Source of the DNA: Bog-473 sp963777485
Lineage (GTDB): Bacteria; Actinomycetota; Acidimicrobiia; Acidimicrobiales; RAAP-2
Length of the DNA: 64,000 nt
Direction of reading: 5' to 3'
NCBI GenBank assembly: GCA_963777485.1
Contig: CAVZQP010000002.1
Location: 62,001-126,000, forward strand
The position numbers and the translations under genes were made by a program. Below the pieces are notes generated by a model. It was not told the DNA's origin. It was given only the letters and a program-made list of their open reading frames with translations, and searched no databases. Each line of letters begins with the position of its first letter. Within the stretch, counting starts at the first letter, position 1. Below are positions 8,018 through 16,030 of the stretch, piece after piece.

Positions 8018-8767
8018 TCATGGAACGAAGGCGTCCCACCCATACGGGACCGGAACCTCGACCGAGCCTTCCTCGGAAAGCCCACGGGCGGTGACCTTTG
8101 CAGTTCCACGTCCGAGGCGTCCGTCCTCGAGGACCAGCACACGGTCGGCCATGTGAGCCACCTCCCGATCGTGCGTCACCATGACGATCGACATGTTCCG
8201 TTCCGCTTTCATCTTTGCGAAAAACGACACCAAATGCCTCACGCTTTGAGGGTCAAGGCTCCCGGTTGGCTCGTCCGCCAGAAGGACCTCGGGCCAGTTG
8301 CAGATCGCGCGCGCGATGGCCACCCGTTGTCGTTCGCCACCGGACAGCTCGGGGGGTTTGCGGTTGTGCATCTCCATGAGTGCCAGCTCATCGAGTAGCT
8401 CAGTCACCCTCGTCGCTCGAGATCTTCCCCGTCGGTGACTTCCGTAGAGCGCAACCTCCACATTGCCGGCCACGTCGAGGTGTGGCAGCAGATTGTGGAG
8501 CTGGTACACCATGCCGATCGATTGGCGGCGGTATGAGTTGAGGTTCAGATTGGTCAATTCGGTGCCCTTGTAGAGGATTGACCCTTCGTCAGGAGTTTCG
8601 AGCGAGCCGAGCAATTGGAGCAAGGTGCTCTTTCCAGAGCCCGAGGGGCCAACGATCGCGATCCATTCGCCTGCCGTAATGGACAGATCCACGTTGTCCA
8701 GTGCAACGACGTTCCCAAACGCCTTGTTCACCGAACGAGCCTCGAGAATCGGTGCGCCAGGACCCAT
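8018..8767 (-). CDS. ABC transporter ATP-binding protein, MacB/LolD type
   Basis: This is the cytoplasmic ATPase of an exporter or lipoprotein-handling ABC system. Walker A is GPSGSGKST, the signature is ELSGGERQRVAIARAI, and Walker B is EVLLADEPTGSLD followed by the H-loop VMVTHDREVAHMA. The Q-loop region reads IGMVYQLHNLLPHLDV. At about 249 residues it is normal for the family. It follows the FtsX-like permease by 3 bp and closes the four-gene operon that begins at 11717. No periplasmic adaptor is present. Confidence 0.9.
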   Translation of the reverse strand: MGPGAPILEARSVNKAFGNVVALDNVDLSITAGEWIAIVGPSGSGKSTLLQLLGSLETPDEGSILYKGTELTNLNLNSYRRQSIGMVYQLHNLLPHLDVAGNVEVALYGSHRRGRSRATRVTELLDELALMEMHNRKPPELSGGERQRVAIARAICNWPEVLLADEPTGSLDPQSVRHLVSFFAKMKAERNMSIVMVTHDREVAHMADRVLVLEDGRLGRGTAKVTARGLSEEGSVEVPVPYGWDAFVP

Positions 8768-8770
8768 GAG

Positions 8771-9940
8771 CTATTCCTTCCGGAGCGCCGCACCCGGGCG
8801 GAGCATCGCCGCACGAGCTGAAGGGTAAAGCGCCGCGATGAGTCCGATACCGATGGCGCTGTAAAGAGCTGTCCAGAAGGTCCCAGCGTTGAACTCAGGC
8901 TTCAAGATGCCCTGGAGAGACGAGAAATTCGACAGGCCGAAAGTGAGCGCGAAGGACAAGGCCACGCCAGCCGCCGCACCCAGGATGCTGATGCCGAGGG
9001 CTTCTCCGATGACGAGCAAGAGCAGACGCCGGCGGGTCCACCCGACCGACCGCAGTAGGCCAAACTCACGAATCCGCTCGATGAACGACAGCAACATCGT
9101 GTTCATCACGATGATGATGCCGATCACGAGCGCAATGATCGTCGCCCCGGTCTGCGCGGCCTTCAAAAAGGCGAAATTCCGGTCGACTCGTCCGAATTCG
9201 CTGGCCAGGCGGACCGTTGCCAGGTTGGGATTCTGGGTCTCGATGCGCTGGCGAACACGCTCAATGCTTGCTCCGGGCCGAACCTTGACAGCGACGAGCG
9301 TGACTGTCCCGGGTTTGCGTTCGGAAGCCTGGAGTGGCACCAGCGGGAACATCGACGCGGTGTCACCGAACACTTGACGGATCGAGTAGATCCCGACCAC
9401 GCGATACGGGGTGCGTTCGATGGTGACCGTGTCGCCGACCCGTTTGCCGAGGTCTTGTGCGGCCTGCCATCCGAGCATTATCTCGTTGGCCGCGGTTGCA
9501 CCGTAGGCGCGGCCGGCCACGACCTTGACCCCGAAAGGAGCCAAAGCCGATGGAGTGACACCGATTTTCAGAAAGAAGGGATGAGAAGGGTCGAGATTGC
9601 TGGATGCAACGAGAGCACCCACGGCACTGGCTACTCCCGGTGTTGCTGCCACCCGCGCCACCTGAGCATCGGTCACCACGCTGTCGAGCGTGTCTGCGGC
9701 GCCTTTCTGCGCGACGGTGAAGTCGGCTTGACCGGTCTGCAGAACGGACGCGGCAGAGTCCTGAAGGCTCTGCGTCACCACGCTGAGGGTGACGATGGCC
9801 ATGACGCTGATGGCCACAGCGGCAGCGGTGAGAAGGGTACGCGCCTTTCTGGTGGCCAGGTTGTGTGCGATCAACCGCCCGAAGGACCGTGAGCGAATTC
9901 TTGGTACTTCAAGTGGAGGGCGTCGTGTTTGAGGACTCAT
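8771..9940 (-). CDS. ABC transporter permease, MacB/FtsX family
   Basis: The topology is typical of MacB permeases. An N-terminal TM (TAAAVAISVMAIVTLSVV) leads into a large extracytoplasmic MacB_PCD-like region (about residues 65-255), then three TM segments in the FtsX domain: TIIALVIGIIIVMNTMLLSF, LLVIGEALGISILGAAAGVAL and ALYSAIGIGLIAALYPS. It partners with the adjacent ATPase. Such systems export lipids, peptides or drugs, or transduce signals across the membrane; the substrate is not predictable here. Confidence 0.88.
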   Translation of the reverse strand: MSPQTRRPPLEVPRIRSRSFGRLIAHNLATRKARTLLTAAAVAISVMAIVTLSVVTQSLQDSAASVLQTGQADFTVAQKGAADTLDSVVTDAQVARVAATPGVASAVGALVASSNLDPSHPFFLKIGVTPSALAPFGVKVVAGRAYGATAANEIMLGWQAAQDLGKRVGDTVTIERTPYRVVGIYSIRQVFGDTASMFPLVPLQASERKPGTVTLVAVKVRPGASIERVRQRIETQNPNLATVRLASEFGRVDRNFAFLKAAQTGATIIALVIGIIIVMNTMLLSFIERIREFGLLRSVGWTRRRLLLLVIGEALGISILGAAAGVALSFALTFGLSNFSSLQGILKPEFNAGTFWTALYSAIGIGLIAALYPSARAAMLRPGAALRKE

Positions 9941-9952
9941 CGTTCGCCAGCC

Positions 9953-10774
9953 CTAGGTTCCGAGGTCACGACGTTCGAACGAAGCGACGGCTGCTGCCGC
10001 AGCGACGAGCACGATCGCAACGAGAAGGAGCAGATGCAGTACTTGGAAGCCGCTCCCGAGAGGATCCACTGCGATGGCGTGGTACCAGGGTGAAACGGGT
10101 CGAACGTGCTGCAGCCCGCTCACCAGCTCGGCGAGCGAACTGAGCAGGTAGGCGATCACCGCGACGAGAGCACCGATCCCGCGAGCCACACCCCGTCGTC
10201 CTGTGGCTGCACCGACGGCCATCGCGATTGTCCCGAAGACCATTGCGACGAGCCATGAAGCGACCACGGCCGCCGTGAGGTCGGATATGGCGACGTGGAG
10301 CCGCACTAGCGACGCTCCTACGACCAGGGCCAACCAGAGCCCTCCCGCCGCGAAGCCTGTTCCGACAAGGAGCGCGGCCCACTTCTCGAGCACGACGCGT
10401 CGACGGGAAACCGGATTTGCCATCAGGACGTCGATGGTCATCCGCTGTTCTTCACCGGCGGTCAAATCCGATCCCCACAGGATCGCCAAGATACTGAGCA
10501 AGATGGGCGCCGAAAGCGAGAAGACCTCGGCGCGAAGGTAGCCAGGTCCACTGGTGTAGTCGGAGATCCCGAACATTGACCGGAAGGCCTTTGGATACGA
10601 CTCGAACAGTTGGGAGAACTGGTGGTTCCCTCTGATTGTCGGGTACAGCGCAACCATCGTCAGCGCGAGCGCGATCAGCCCCGCCGTCCATCCAATGAGG
10701 GCACGACGTTCCTCATGAATCGTCCGCTCGAAGATCGAATGAAGCTCGGCACGATGCCTATCACGCGTGCGCAT
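9953..10774 (-). CDS. ABC-2 type transporter permease
   Basis: Six membrane segments are visible, beginning RRALIGWTAGLIALALTMVAL. A short soluble loop contains SYPKAFRSMFGISDYTSGPGYL, a sequence typical of actinobacterial ABC-2 permeases that pair with CcmA/DrrA-like ATPases. The start overlaps the end of the upstream ATPase gene by 14 bp, so the two are translationally coupled. It is probably the membrane half of an exporter. Confidence 0.88.
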   Translation of the reverse strand: MRTRDRHRAELHSIFERTIHEERRALIGWTAGLIALALTMVALYPTIRGNHQFSQLFESYPKAFRSMFGISDYTSGPGYLRAEVFSLSAPILLSILAILWGSDLTAGEEQRMTIDVLMANPVSRRRVVLEKWAALLVGTGFAAGGLWLALVVGASLVRLHVAISDLTAAVVASWLVAMVFGTIAMAVGAATGRRGVARGIGALVAVIAYLLSSLAELVSGLQHVRPVSPWYHAIAVDPLGSGFQVLHLLLLVAIVLVAAAAAVASFERRDLGT

Positions 10775-11717
10775 CGGTCGCCTCGTAGAAGTTCAGGAAC
10801 GTCTCCTCCAAGTCGGGCTCGCGAATTGAGAGATCTGCAACCCGATGCCTGGACAGTTCCCGGAGCAGTGGATCCAATGATCCCGTCACCTCAAGGTGCA
10901 GGACGTCGCCTCGCCGCTCGACCAGGGTGCTTCCGGGAATGAAGGGGAGGGAGTCCGCCTCGGACTTCTCGACGAACTGCACGTCGACGAAGTGCAGCGA
11001 GCGTCCCCGCAGATCGTCCACTTGCCTCAGCGCGATCACACGCCCATCGCGGATCAGACCTACCCGGTCGGCAACCCGCCCCACATCGGAGAGAACGTGC
11101 GACGATAAGAAGACGGTCCTTCCCTCGGCAGCCGCCTCGGTGATCGCCGCGTGCACCTGTTGTTGCATCAGGGGGTCGAGGCCGGAGGTTGGCTCATCAA
11201 GCACGAGGAGCTCCGGTTTTCCCATGAGCGCCTGGACCAGTCCGACCTTCTGTCGATTTCCCTTCGAGAGTGAGCGAATCGGCCGGTCGAGCTCGAGGTC
11301 GAAGCGGTCCGTCCAGGTGACAACGTCACGCCACGGTGGGCCACCACGGAGATGACAGAAGTGGGTGAGGAGCTCACGGGCAGTGAGATGGTCGTAGAGG
11401 GCCAGATCACCCGGCAGGTAGCCGACGCGTCGCCTGATGGTGACGCTGTCGCGGCGCACGTCGAGTCCGAAGAGCCTGATGGCGCCGGCGTCGGGCCGAA
11501 TGAGGTCGAGCAGAAGGCGGATCGTAGTGGTCTTCCCCGCGCCGTTTGGGCCGAGGAAGCCGAAGACCTCGCCGGGGGCGATCCCCAACGTCACGTCTTC
11601 GATCCCGCCGCCTCCCCGGTAGTGCTTTGTGACGTTCTCGAGGCAAATGGTCTGGCCGGCGCGAGCTAAGGCCCGCACCGCTGAGTCGGTTACGTCGGCT
11701 CGGGTTACCACGACCAT
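10761..11717 (-). CDS. ABC transporter ATP-binding protein, CcmA/DrrA type
   Basis: Walker A is GPNGAGKTTTIRLLLDLI near residue 55, the signature is LSKGNRQKVGLVQALMG, and Walker B is ELLVLDEPTSGLDPL with the H-loop VFLSSHVLSDV. A C-terminal extension of about 90 residues ends in REPDLEETFLNFYE, the tail usual for DrrA-like ATPases. It heads the operon running down to 8018. A perfect GGGACCAATTTCCC box lies 35 bp before the ATG, between this gene and the divergent flavodoxin gene. Confidence 0.9.
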   Translation of the reverse strand: MVVVTRADVTDSAVRALARAGQTICLENVTKHYRGGGGIEDVTLGIAPGEVFGFLGPNGAGKTTTIRLLLDLIRPDAGAIRLFGLDVRRDSVTIRRRVGYLPGDLALYDHLTARELLTHFCHLRGGPPWRDVVTWTDRFDLELDRPIRSLSKGNRQKVGLVQALMGKPELLVLDEPTSGLDPLMQQQVHAAITEAAAEGRTVFLSSHVLSDVGRVADRVGLIRDGRVIALRQVDDLRGRSLHFVDVQFVEKSEADSLPFIPGSTLVERRGDVLHLEVTGSLDPLLRELSRHRVADLSIREPDLEETFLNFYEATDAHA

Positions 11718-11752
11718 CGTTCCATTTGCTCATGGAGTCAGGAACCTACATA

Positions 11753-11766
11753 GGGACCAATTTCCC
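11753..11766. promoter_or_regulatory. DosR-like box between the ABC operon and the flavodoxin gene
   Basis: GGGACCAATTTCCC, followed by GAA, has both half-sites of the GGGAC-N4-NTCCC pattern intact. It is 35 bp upstream of the minus-strand ABC ATPase start and 109 bp upstream of the flavodoxin start, so it could serve both directions. It is the best match in the window to the published DosR consensus TTSGGGACTWWAGTCCCSAA, differing mainly in the central four bases. Confidence 0.55.
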
Positions 11767-11875
11767 GAAGTATCGGCCCAAACGTCATGCGACAATCAAA
11801 TGAGGTGACTAAAACCCCATGGGTCTGAGACCGATGTCAGAACCTTGTCTTCGTCACCTATCGAAGGAGGTACCG

Positions 11876-12565
11876 GTGCGAGCTGTCGTTATCTATGAGT
11901 CGATGTTCGGCTGCACGAGGGCTATTGCGGACGCGATTGCCCGAGGTCTCTCAACGGCGGTGGAAGTACAGCTTGTTCGGGCAGCGGATGTGACACCGGA
12001 GACTCTTCACGGAATCTCCCTCGTCGTCGTGGGTGCACCGACCCAAGGCCACGGTCTCCCACGATCCACGACTCGTCGGGGAGCCCTCGACTATGTGCGC
12101 AAATCCGATGAGCTGGTCAAGTTGGAGCCCGGTGCGGATAGCGCCGCGGGGGTCCGAGAATGGTTGGCGACGTTTCGCGAGCTTCCCATAGGCGCTGCTG
12201 CCTTCGATACGAAGGTGGACGGGCCGACGTTCCTGACGGGGCGAGCTTCGAGGGGCATCGCTCGTCGACTTAAGAGCCGCGGCGCATTGCTGATTGCGCC
12301 AGCCGAGAGCTTCTTGGTCAATAAGAACAAACTTCTTCCGGGCGAACTGCAACGAGCCTGCCAGTGGGGAGAGCAACTGGCGTCAGCGTTGGTCCGTTCG
12401 CAGCGGCGTCCCCTCGAGGTCTCCCGAGCTCCACTAGCCAAGGAGCGAATCCCAGATCGCCGACTTCATCAAGCACGGGCCATTCAAAACCAGACGGCCA
12501 TCCGCCAGAGGATCTTTCCCATGACGCGCCACTCTCATCCGTTGAATCATATTTGTGGGCTCTAG
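11876..12565 (+). CDS. Flavodoxin-domain protein
   Basis: The N-terminus RAVVIYESMFGCTRAIADAI has the flavodoxin phosphate-binding loop after strand 1, and LVVVGAPTQGHGLPR forms the next flavin-contact loop. The GTG start at 11876 follows AAGGAGG by 5 bp; the ORF itself is open from 11819, but that extension has no ribosome site. The flavodoxin fold ends near residue 165. The last 60 residues (including AKERIPDRRLHQARAIQNQT) do not look like part of it and may be a read-through tail after loss of the original stop. It would be a cytoplasmic FMN electron carrier, possibly a low-oxygen or stress protein given the island context. Confidence 0.8.
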   Translation: MRAVVIYESMFGCTRAIADAIARGLSTAVEVQLVRAADVTPETLHGISLVVVGAPTQGHGLPRSTTRRGALDYVRKSDELVKLEPGADSAAGVREWLATFRELPIGAAAFDTKVDGPTFLTGRASRGIARRLKSRGALLIAPAESFLVNKNKLLPGELQRACQWGEQLASALVRSQRRPLEVSRAPLAKERIPDRRLHQARAIQNQTAIRQRIFPMTRHSHPLNHICGL

Positions 12566-12637
12566 ACAGAACCATTCTCTCTGTTCTCGGAAATATCACC
12601 AGCGCACCCTGTACTCAGGAAACAAGACGGAGACGAT

Positions 12638-12832
12638 GTGAAAACTGAGACACGAGGCAACTGGGGCAAGCTTGCACCCGTGATGATGGCGGTCGGCGCC
12701 GGAATAGGCGTCGTGGTTGGCGTCATCGTTGAGGGCGGGTCGGGCATAGCAATGGGTCTCGTCTTTGGCGCGGGACTCGGGCTCTTGATATCTATGCTGG
12801 CGTCGCCCCAGCAGCCTGGTCCGCGTCACTGA
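12638..12832 (+). CDS. Small glycine-rich two-TM membrane protein (64 aa)
   Basis: After KTETRGNWGKL come two hydrophobic Gly-rich helices (APVMMAVGAGIGVVVGVIVEGG and IAMGLVFGAGLGLLISML) and a short Pro-rich tail. The GTG start has GGAGACGAT upstream. It is probably a small membrane protein of unknown role. It lies 72 bp downstream of the flavodoxin gene and could be co-transcribed with it. Confidence 0.6.
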   Translation: MKTETRGNWGKLAPVMMAVGAGIGVVVGVIVEGGSGIAMGLVFGAGLGLLISMLASPQQPGPRH

Positions 12833-12875
12833 GGGTTCGTGTTCGCTACCGCCGAACGCTCAAACCCGGTGTCAC

Positions 12876-13175
12876 TTAGGCGTACATCGGTGTCTCGCTG
12901 AGGCTGAGGTAGCTCTCTTCCTCCTGCGCCGTGTGGAGTCGCCATACCGCATGAGACCAATAGAGCATCTGGAGCAGGTCGTCGATGATTTCGACATCGA
13001 GATAGGTGTCACCGATGTCATCAAGAAGCGCGCCCAAACTCCCGCAGCCGACCCACAGGGCATTCGCCAGATATGAAAGATCAGCCAGGTGCGCTACGGC
13101 CCCGAAAAGGAGACACGACCTCTTTGCGGCCAGAAGATCCGCTGACAGGTGGCTCTCTAACCGACCCTGGTTCAC
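12876..13175 (-). pseudogene. Remnant of a hemerythrin-type C-terminal domain
   Basis: The C-terminal 60 residues (LLDDIGDTYLDVEIIDDLLQ, then WRLHTAQEEESYLSL) closely match the tail of the P1B-5 ATPase at 16082-18433 (LLDDIGASGPDEDDIDEIRR, RLHTLQEEESYLSL). Nothing upstream corresponds to the pump, and the first 35 residues look like read-through of non-coding sequence with no ribosome site. I read it as the surviving 3' end of a second, degraded copy of a hemerythrin-tailed ATPase gene, in the opposite orientation to the intact copy. It could instead be a short expressed hemerythrin-like protein, but several helices are missing. Confidence 0.6.
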
Positions 13176-13187
13176 CTGCCCCGAAAT

Positions 13188-13385
13188 TCAGTTCTGCGGT
13201 TGCGAGCCGGTTAATCCGGAGAGCGGACGCTTGAGCAAGATCATTGGATGCACCATGCGCCACCCGATGCCCCACGAAGAAACCATAGCGACGGCTTCCC
13301 ACCCGTCTCTGCCCAGGCGGTCGAGCGCTTCGACATCCCGCTTCGGCTTCGCCAGGTCGAAGACCGTGTACTCAAAAGGTTGCAT
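13188..13385 (-). CDS. Small DUF4177-like protein (65 aa)
   Basis: MQPFEYTVFDLAKPKRDVEA followed by LDRLGRDGWEAVAMVSSW has the LNxLGxxGWExV core of the DUF4177 family, and it ends MILLKRPLSGLTGSQ. The start is fixed by AAAGGAGG 7 bp before the ATG. A longer ORF in this frame extends to 13676, but that part is antisense or shadow to the CoA-binding gene. No biochemical role is known for the family. It is the last gene of the run from 14982. Confidence 0.75.
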   Translation of the reverse strand: MQPFEYTVFDLAKPKRDVEALDRLGRDGWEAVAMVSSWGIGWRMVHPMILLKRPLSGLTGSQPQN

Positions 13386-13462
13386 CTCTTTACCTCCTTT
13401 GGCTGAGACCGTTGGTCGGACGCTCTGAAGGCGTCGGGCGCGGAGAACTTCCGCATAGACAG

Positions 13463-13942
13463 CTATTGGATGTGTCTCGGCACCTTTCCGGTAAGCGTTC
13501 CGACAACGCGTATCACTTTGTGACCGGGGTCGGCAGTGGGAGCGAACATGCAGGGACAGCCTCCGTCGATAACCGTGACCCCGTGATTGCGGCCGTAGTC
13601 CGTAGCCTCTTTCGATACGCTCCCCGACCCGAACGCTCGGTGCATCCAGACGCGCTCGATCCCAAGCTCGACGCATTCGCGCACCGTTTGATCCGCGGTG
13701 TCTGGTTTCGTCGCAATCACAACCCAGTCCACGCCGCCAGGGACTGACTTCAAGTCGTGATAGCAGACATCACCCTCGACTTCATCGGCATTGGGGTTGA
13801 TCGCGAAAGCCTGGTAGCCGCGATCACGAAGTCGCTTGTAGACGACGTTGCCCCCGTGATCCTTCGGGTGCCTGGAAACTCCGGTCACGGCAACCCGCTT
13901 GTGGGAAAGGAACTCGCTCGCCGCATTCGAAACCTTCTGCAT
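13463..13942 (-). CDS. CoA-binding domain protein (YccU-like)
   Basis: The Rossmann-like CoA_binding_2 fold is visible: RVAVTGVSRHPKDHGGNVVY at the nucleotide loop, GYQAFAINPNADEVEG, VDWVVIATKPD, and RVWMHRAFGSGSVSKEA leading to GGCPCMF. At 159 residues it is complete. AGGAGG precedes the ATG. It binds CoA or a related nucleotide in the cytosol; physiological roles are poorly known. It follows the DUF1579-like gene by 12 bp in the same operon. Confidence 0.88.
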   Translation of the reverse strand: MQKVSNAASEFLSHKRVAVTGVSRHPKDHGGNVVYKRLRDRGYQAFAINPNADEVEGDVCYHDLKSVPGGVDWVVIATKPDTADQTVRECVELGIERVWMHRAFGSGSVSKEATDYGRNHGVTVIDGGCPCMFAPTADPGHKVIRVVGTLTGKVPRHIQ

Positions 13943-13954
13943 GGCATTCCTCCT

Positions 13955-14476
13955 TCATGACTCCCCTGCAATGGGCTTCAGGTGGTAGTTCTCGACGAGC
14001 ATCCATGGTCGCCCGCCGAGGGAGATCTCGTTGGTCCAGGTGATGTCGGACGGGTCCGAAACGTCCCAGACGAGGCGGGCCCGGGCCTCCGACTCGCCGA
14101 GCGTCTCGAAGACCAGGCTGTCTCCCGAGACCGCTCCTCGCATCACATCGGCGTGGCCGTAGTTGTCGGCCAGGATCGCTCGGAACTCGTCGTGCGTCGG
14201 ATCCCAGCCGGCCACCCAGTGCAACTGCCACCTGAGCAGGAAGTCGCCGTCTGGACCGAACTGGTCTTGTTCGTAATCGCCAACGATCCAACGACCGTCC
14301 TGGATCAGTCGATGGGTGCCCCGACCGACCGCAGTCATCGGTGGGGAACCTGGACCCATGCCGTTTTCGTTGATCGTCCCAGTCCACGTGACATCGGGGT
14401 GGAACCGCTGGAGCACCACCATCTCGTCGCCGGGAGTGATCGGCAGCGGCACACGAGTGGCGGTGGTCGGTGTCAC
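13955..14476 (-). CDS. DUF1579-like protein
   Basis: A soluble beta-rich protein of 173 residues. FHPDVTWTGTINENGMGPG, GRGTHRLIQDGRWIVGDYEQ and DPTHDEFRAILADNYGHADV match the general pattern of DUF1579/lipocalin-like small barrels (weight gained from WxGxG and GRW-V motifs). The GTG start overlaps the stop of the upstream gene (GTGA), indicating coupled translation. It may bind a small hydrophobic ligand; this is inferred from fold only. Confidence 0.7.
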   Translation of the reverse strand: MTPTTATRVPLPITPGDEMVVLQRFHPDVTWTGTINENGMGPGSPPMTAVGRGTHRLIQDGRWIVGDYEQDQFGPDGDFLLRWQLHWVAGWDPTHDEFRAILADNYGHADVMRGAVSGDSLVFETLGESEARARLVWDVSDPSDITWTNEISLGGRPWMLVENYHLKPIAGES

Positions 14477-14982
14477 GCTGCACCTTCCCCTGGCTCTCGT
14501 CGCACGTCACTATGCCTTTCGAGGTGCCAGAAGTACCCCAGAAGCACCAGCACCGGGAGGGTCCAGACCCAAAATCCAAACCCGAACAGCATCAACGCCA
14601 CACTGAAGCCGAACGCGCAAGCAATCCCGAGCAGTCTGCTCCGCCGGACGAGAATCAGGATCCCGATGGCTACCTCGAAGACTGCAAGGAGCAGAATCAA
14701 TACGTGGACGTTTGGTACAAGAGCGGTATGCCAGGCGTGCCGCACGGCCGGCCAATAGCTCCCGTCGGCAAACGAGTCGTACGCGTGCGTCCAACCACTG
14801 ACAAGCACGATGTTGACAGCACCACCGGCGATGAAGAGGCTGCCAAAGGCGCGAGCCCACCACTTGGTCGGATCGAGAGGCCGAGTGCTCAGCCCCGTGA
14901 CCTGTCGATCGAGCGCCGCGCTCTCTGCTTCCTGGGCCCGATCTACATCTGATCCAATTGGCGAATGAAGGGCCACGTTCAT
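14473..14982 (-). CDS. Four-TM membrane protein, DoxX-like topology
   Basis: About 45 hydrophilic residues precede four TM segments: WARAFGSLFIAGGAVNIVLV, NVHVLILLLAVFEVAIGILI, LLGIACAFGFSVALMLFGFG and WVWTLPVLVLLGYFWHL. The pattern is like DoxX/DUF4383-type integral membrane proteins, without a diagnostic motif. It heads the operon with the DUF1579-like, CoA-binding and DUF4177-like genes. Its upstream region holds two tandem DosR-like boxes. Confidence 0.7.
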   Translation of the reverse strand: MNVALHSPIGSDVDRAQEAESAALDRQVTGLSTRPLDPTKWWARAFGSLFIAGGAVNIVLVSGWTHAYDSFADGSYWPAVRHAWHTALVPNVHVLILLLAVFEVAIGILILVRRSRLLGIACAFGFSVALMLFGFGFWVWTLPVLVLLGYFWHLERHSDVRREPGEGAA

Positions 14983-15141
14983 GACGTCTCGTTCCGCCCT
15001 CCCGTTTTAATCGGATCCGGAGTTCAGGGGCCGCGATGCTGACGACGTTGAAGCAGGCCATAACGGCCAACGACGCTTCTGAGCTCGGTTGGATGCCGGC
15101 GCCATGCATTGAATTCTGATCCCAACCGCATCAGACCCGTA

Positions 15142-15176
15142 GGGAGGAAGGTCCCGGCGCACCCGAAATTGGTCCC
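15142..15176 (-). promoter_or_regulatory. Two tandem DosR-like boxes, 21 bp apart
   Basis: On the minus strand, 15163-15176 reads GGGACCAATTTCGG and 15142-15155 reads GGGACCTTCCTCCC. The start-to-start spacing of 21 bp is two helical turns, putting both sites on one face of the DNA. They lie about 160 bp upstream of the four-TM protein start. The rest of the 366-bp gap between that gene and the universal stress gene shows no coding sequence. Confidence 0.5.
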
Positions 15177-15348
15177 TTTCGCAGTCGGAACTGAAGAGCA
15201 TGAGGTCACTGCATCGACGCGGGTCCTAACCACCGGAAAGAAGCAGGCACGAAGGCACACATACGGGCTCTCGACTCCTCGCCCGGTATTCCGTGCCCAC
15301 AGCTTGCCCACACGAATCGGAAGCGAAGAAATGGAAGAGGCAGAGTAG

Positions 15349-15789
15349 CTAGGGAACGACGACGACCGGACATTTGCTTCGCCGCACGCAGCGCTCGCTG
15401 ACAGATCCGAGCAGTTCCGCGATGACACTTCTGCCGTGATGCCCGACAACGAGAAGGTCGGCATCTCGGGTGGCCTCCAGAAGAATGGAGACCGCGCTTC
15501 CTCTGGTCACCTCGGTATGCACCCGTGCTCGTTCTGTCGCTGGGACGACGGCGTCGACGATTTCGTTCAATTTGGCCCGGGCCTTGACGAGGAGCTCCTC
15601 CTGGAATGGGACTTCTATGACGAAGTCCAGCGGCGCTGGCCGCTCGGGAAACGTCCATGCCGTCACGACGTTGATGACCGAACCACTGAAGGCAGCCTCT
15701 CGTAGCGCCCACCGCAGAGCACGGATCGAGGGCTCAGACCCGTCGACACCTACCACGATCCGCCCTGCCCTTGTCCCGGTTTCACTCAT
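15349..15789 (-). CDS. Universal stress protein, UspA family
   Basis: The N-terminal strand and loop read RIVVGVDGSEPSIRALRWAL, and the ATP-binding signature G-x2-G-x9-G(S) is present in GHHGRSVIAELLGSVSERC, so this is probably an ATP-binding Usp. The ATG at 15789 (SETGTRAG) has AAGGAGG just upstream; the ORF extends 12 codons further without a site. At 146 residues it is one complete domain. In mycobacteria many Usp genes belong to the hypoxia/dormancy regulon, consistent with the island theme. A perfect 24-bp palindrome lies 42 bp upstream. Confidence 0.92.
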   Translation of the reverse strand: MSETGTRAGRIVVGVDGSEPSIRALRWALREAAFSGSVINVVTAWTFPERPAPLDFVIEVPFQEELLVKARAKLNEIVDAVVPATERARVHTEVTRGSAVSILLEATRDADLLVVGHHGRSVIAELLGSVSERCVRRSKCPVVVVP

Positions 15790-15831
15790 GTCAGACCTCC
15801 TTGCCTTGAGAATCGAAGTCCGCATGCGTTA

Positions 15832-15855
15832 GCCGAAGACTCATGAGTCTTCGGC
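15832..15855. promoter_or_regulatory. Perfect 24-bp palindrome upstream of the universal stress gene
   Basis: The 12-base arm GCCGAAGACTCA is followed directly by its reverse complement with no spacer. Without a loop it is a better dimer-binding operator than a terminator. It lies 42 bp from the ATG of the universal stress gene, at or just upstream of the expected promoter, and no downstream U-tract is present. The binding factor is unknown, and the sequence differs from the GGGAC boxes. Confidence 0.55.
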
Positions 15856-16030
15856 AGGGTGTCTGGACCACGATTGAGAAGACGACGATGCAAGCGGTCG
15901 CCAGGACCACTGGCTCCGAAAACAGCGCCAAGCTCGCGAACGACGGGGACGATCTCAGGTGTCGACCTCCCATTCACCCATCTTCTGCTCAGTTCCAGCG
16001 GTGTCCAAGGGAAGAAGCTCCTGCTCTGCC

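Noticed and set aside
15007..15201. Small minus-strand ORF in the gap with the tandem boxes
   Set aside because: It has no ribosome site and no conserved-looking composition, and it covers the two regulatory boxes.
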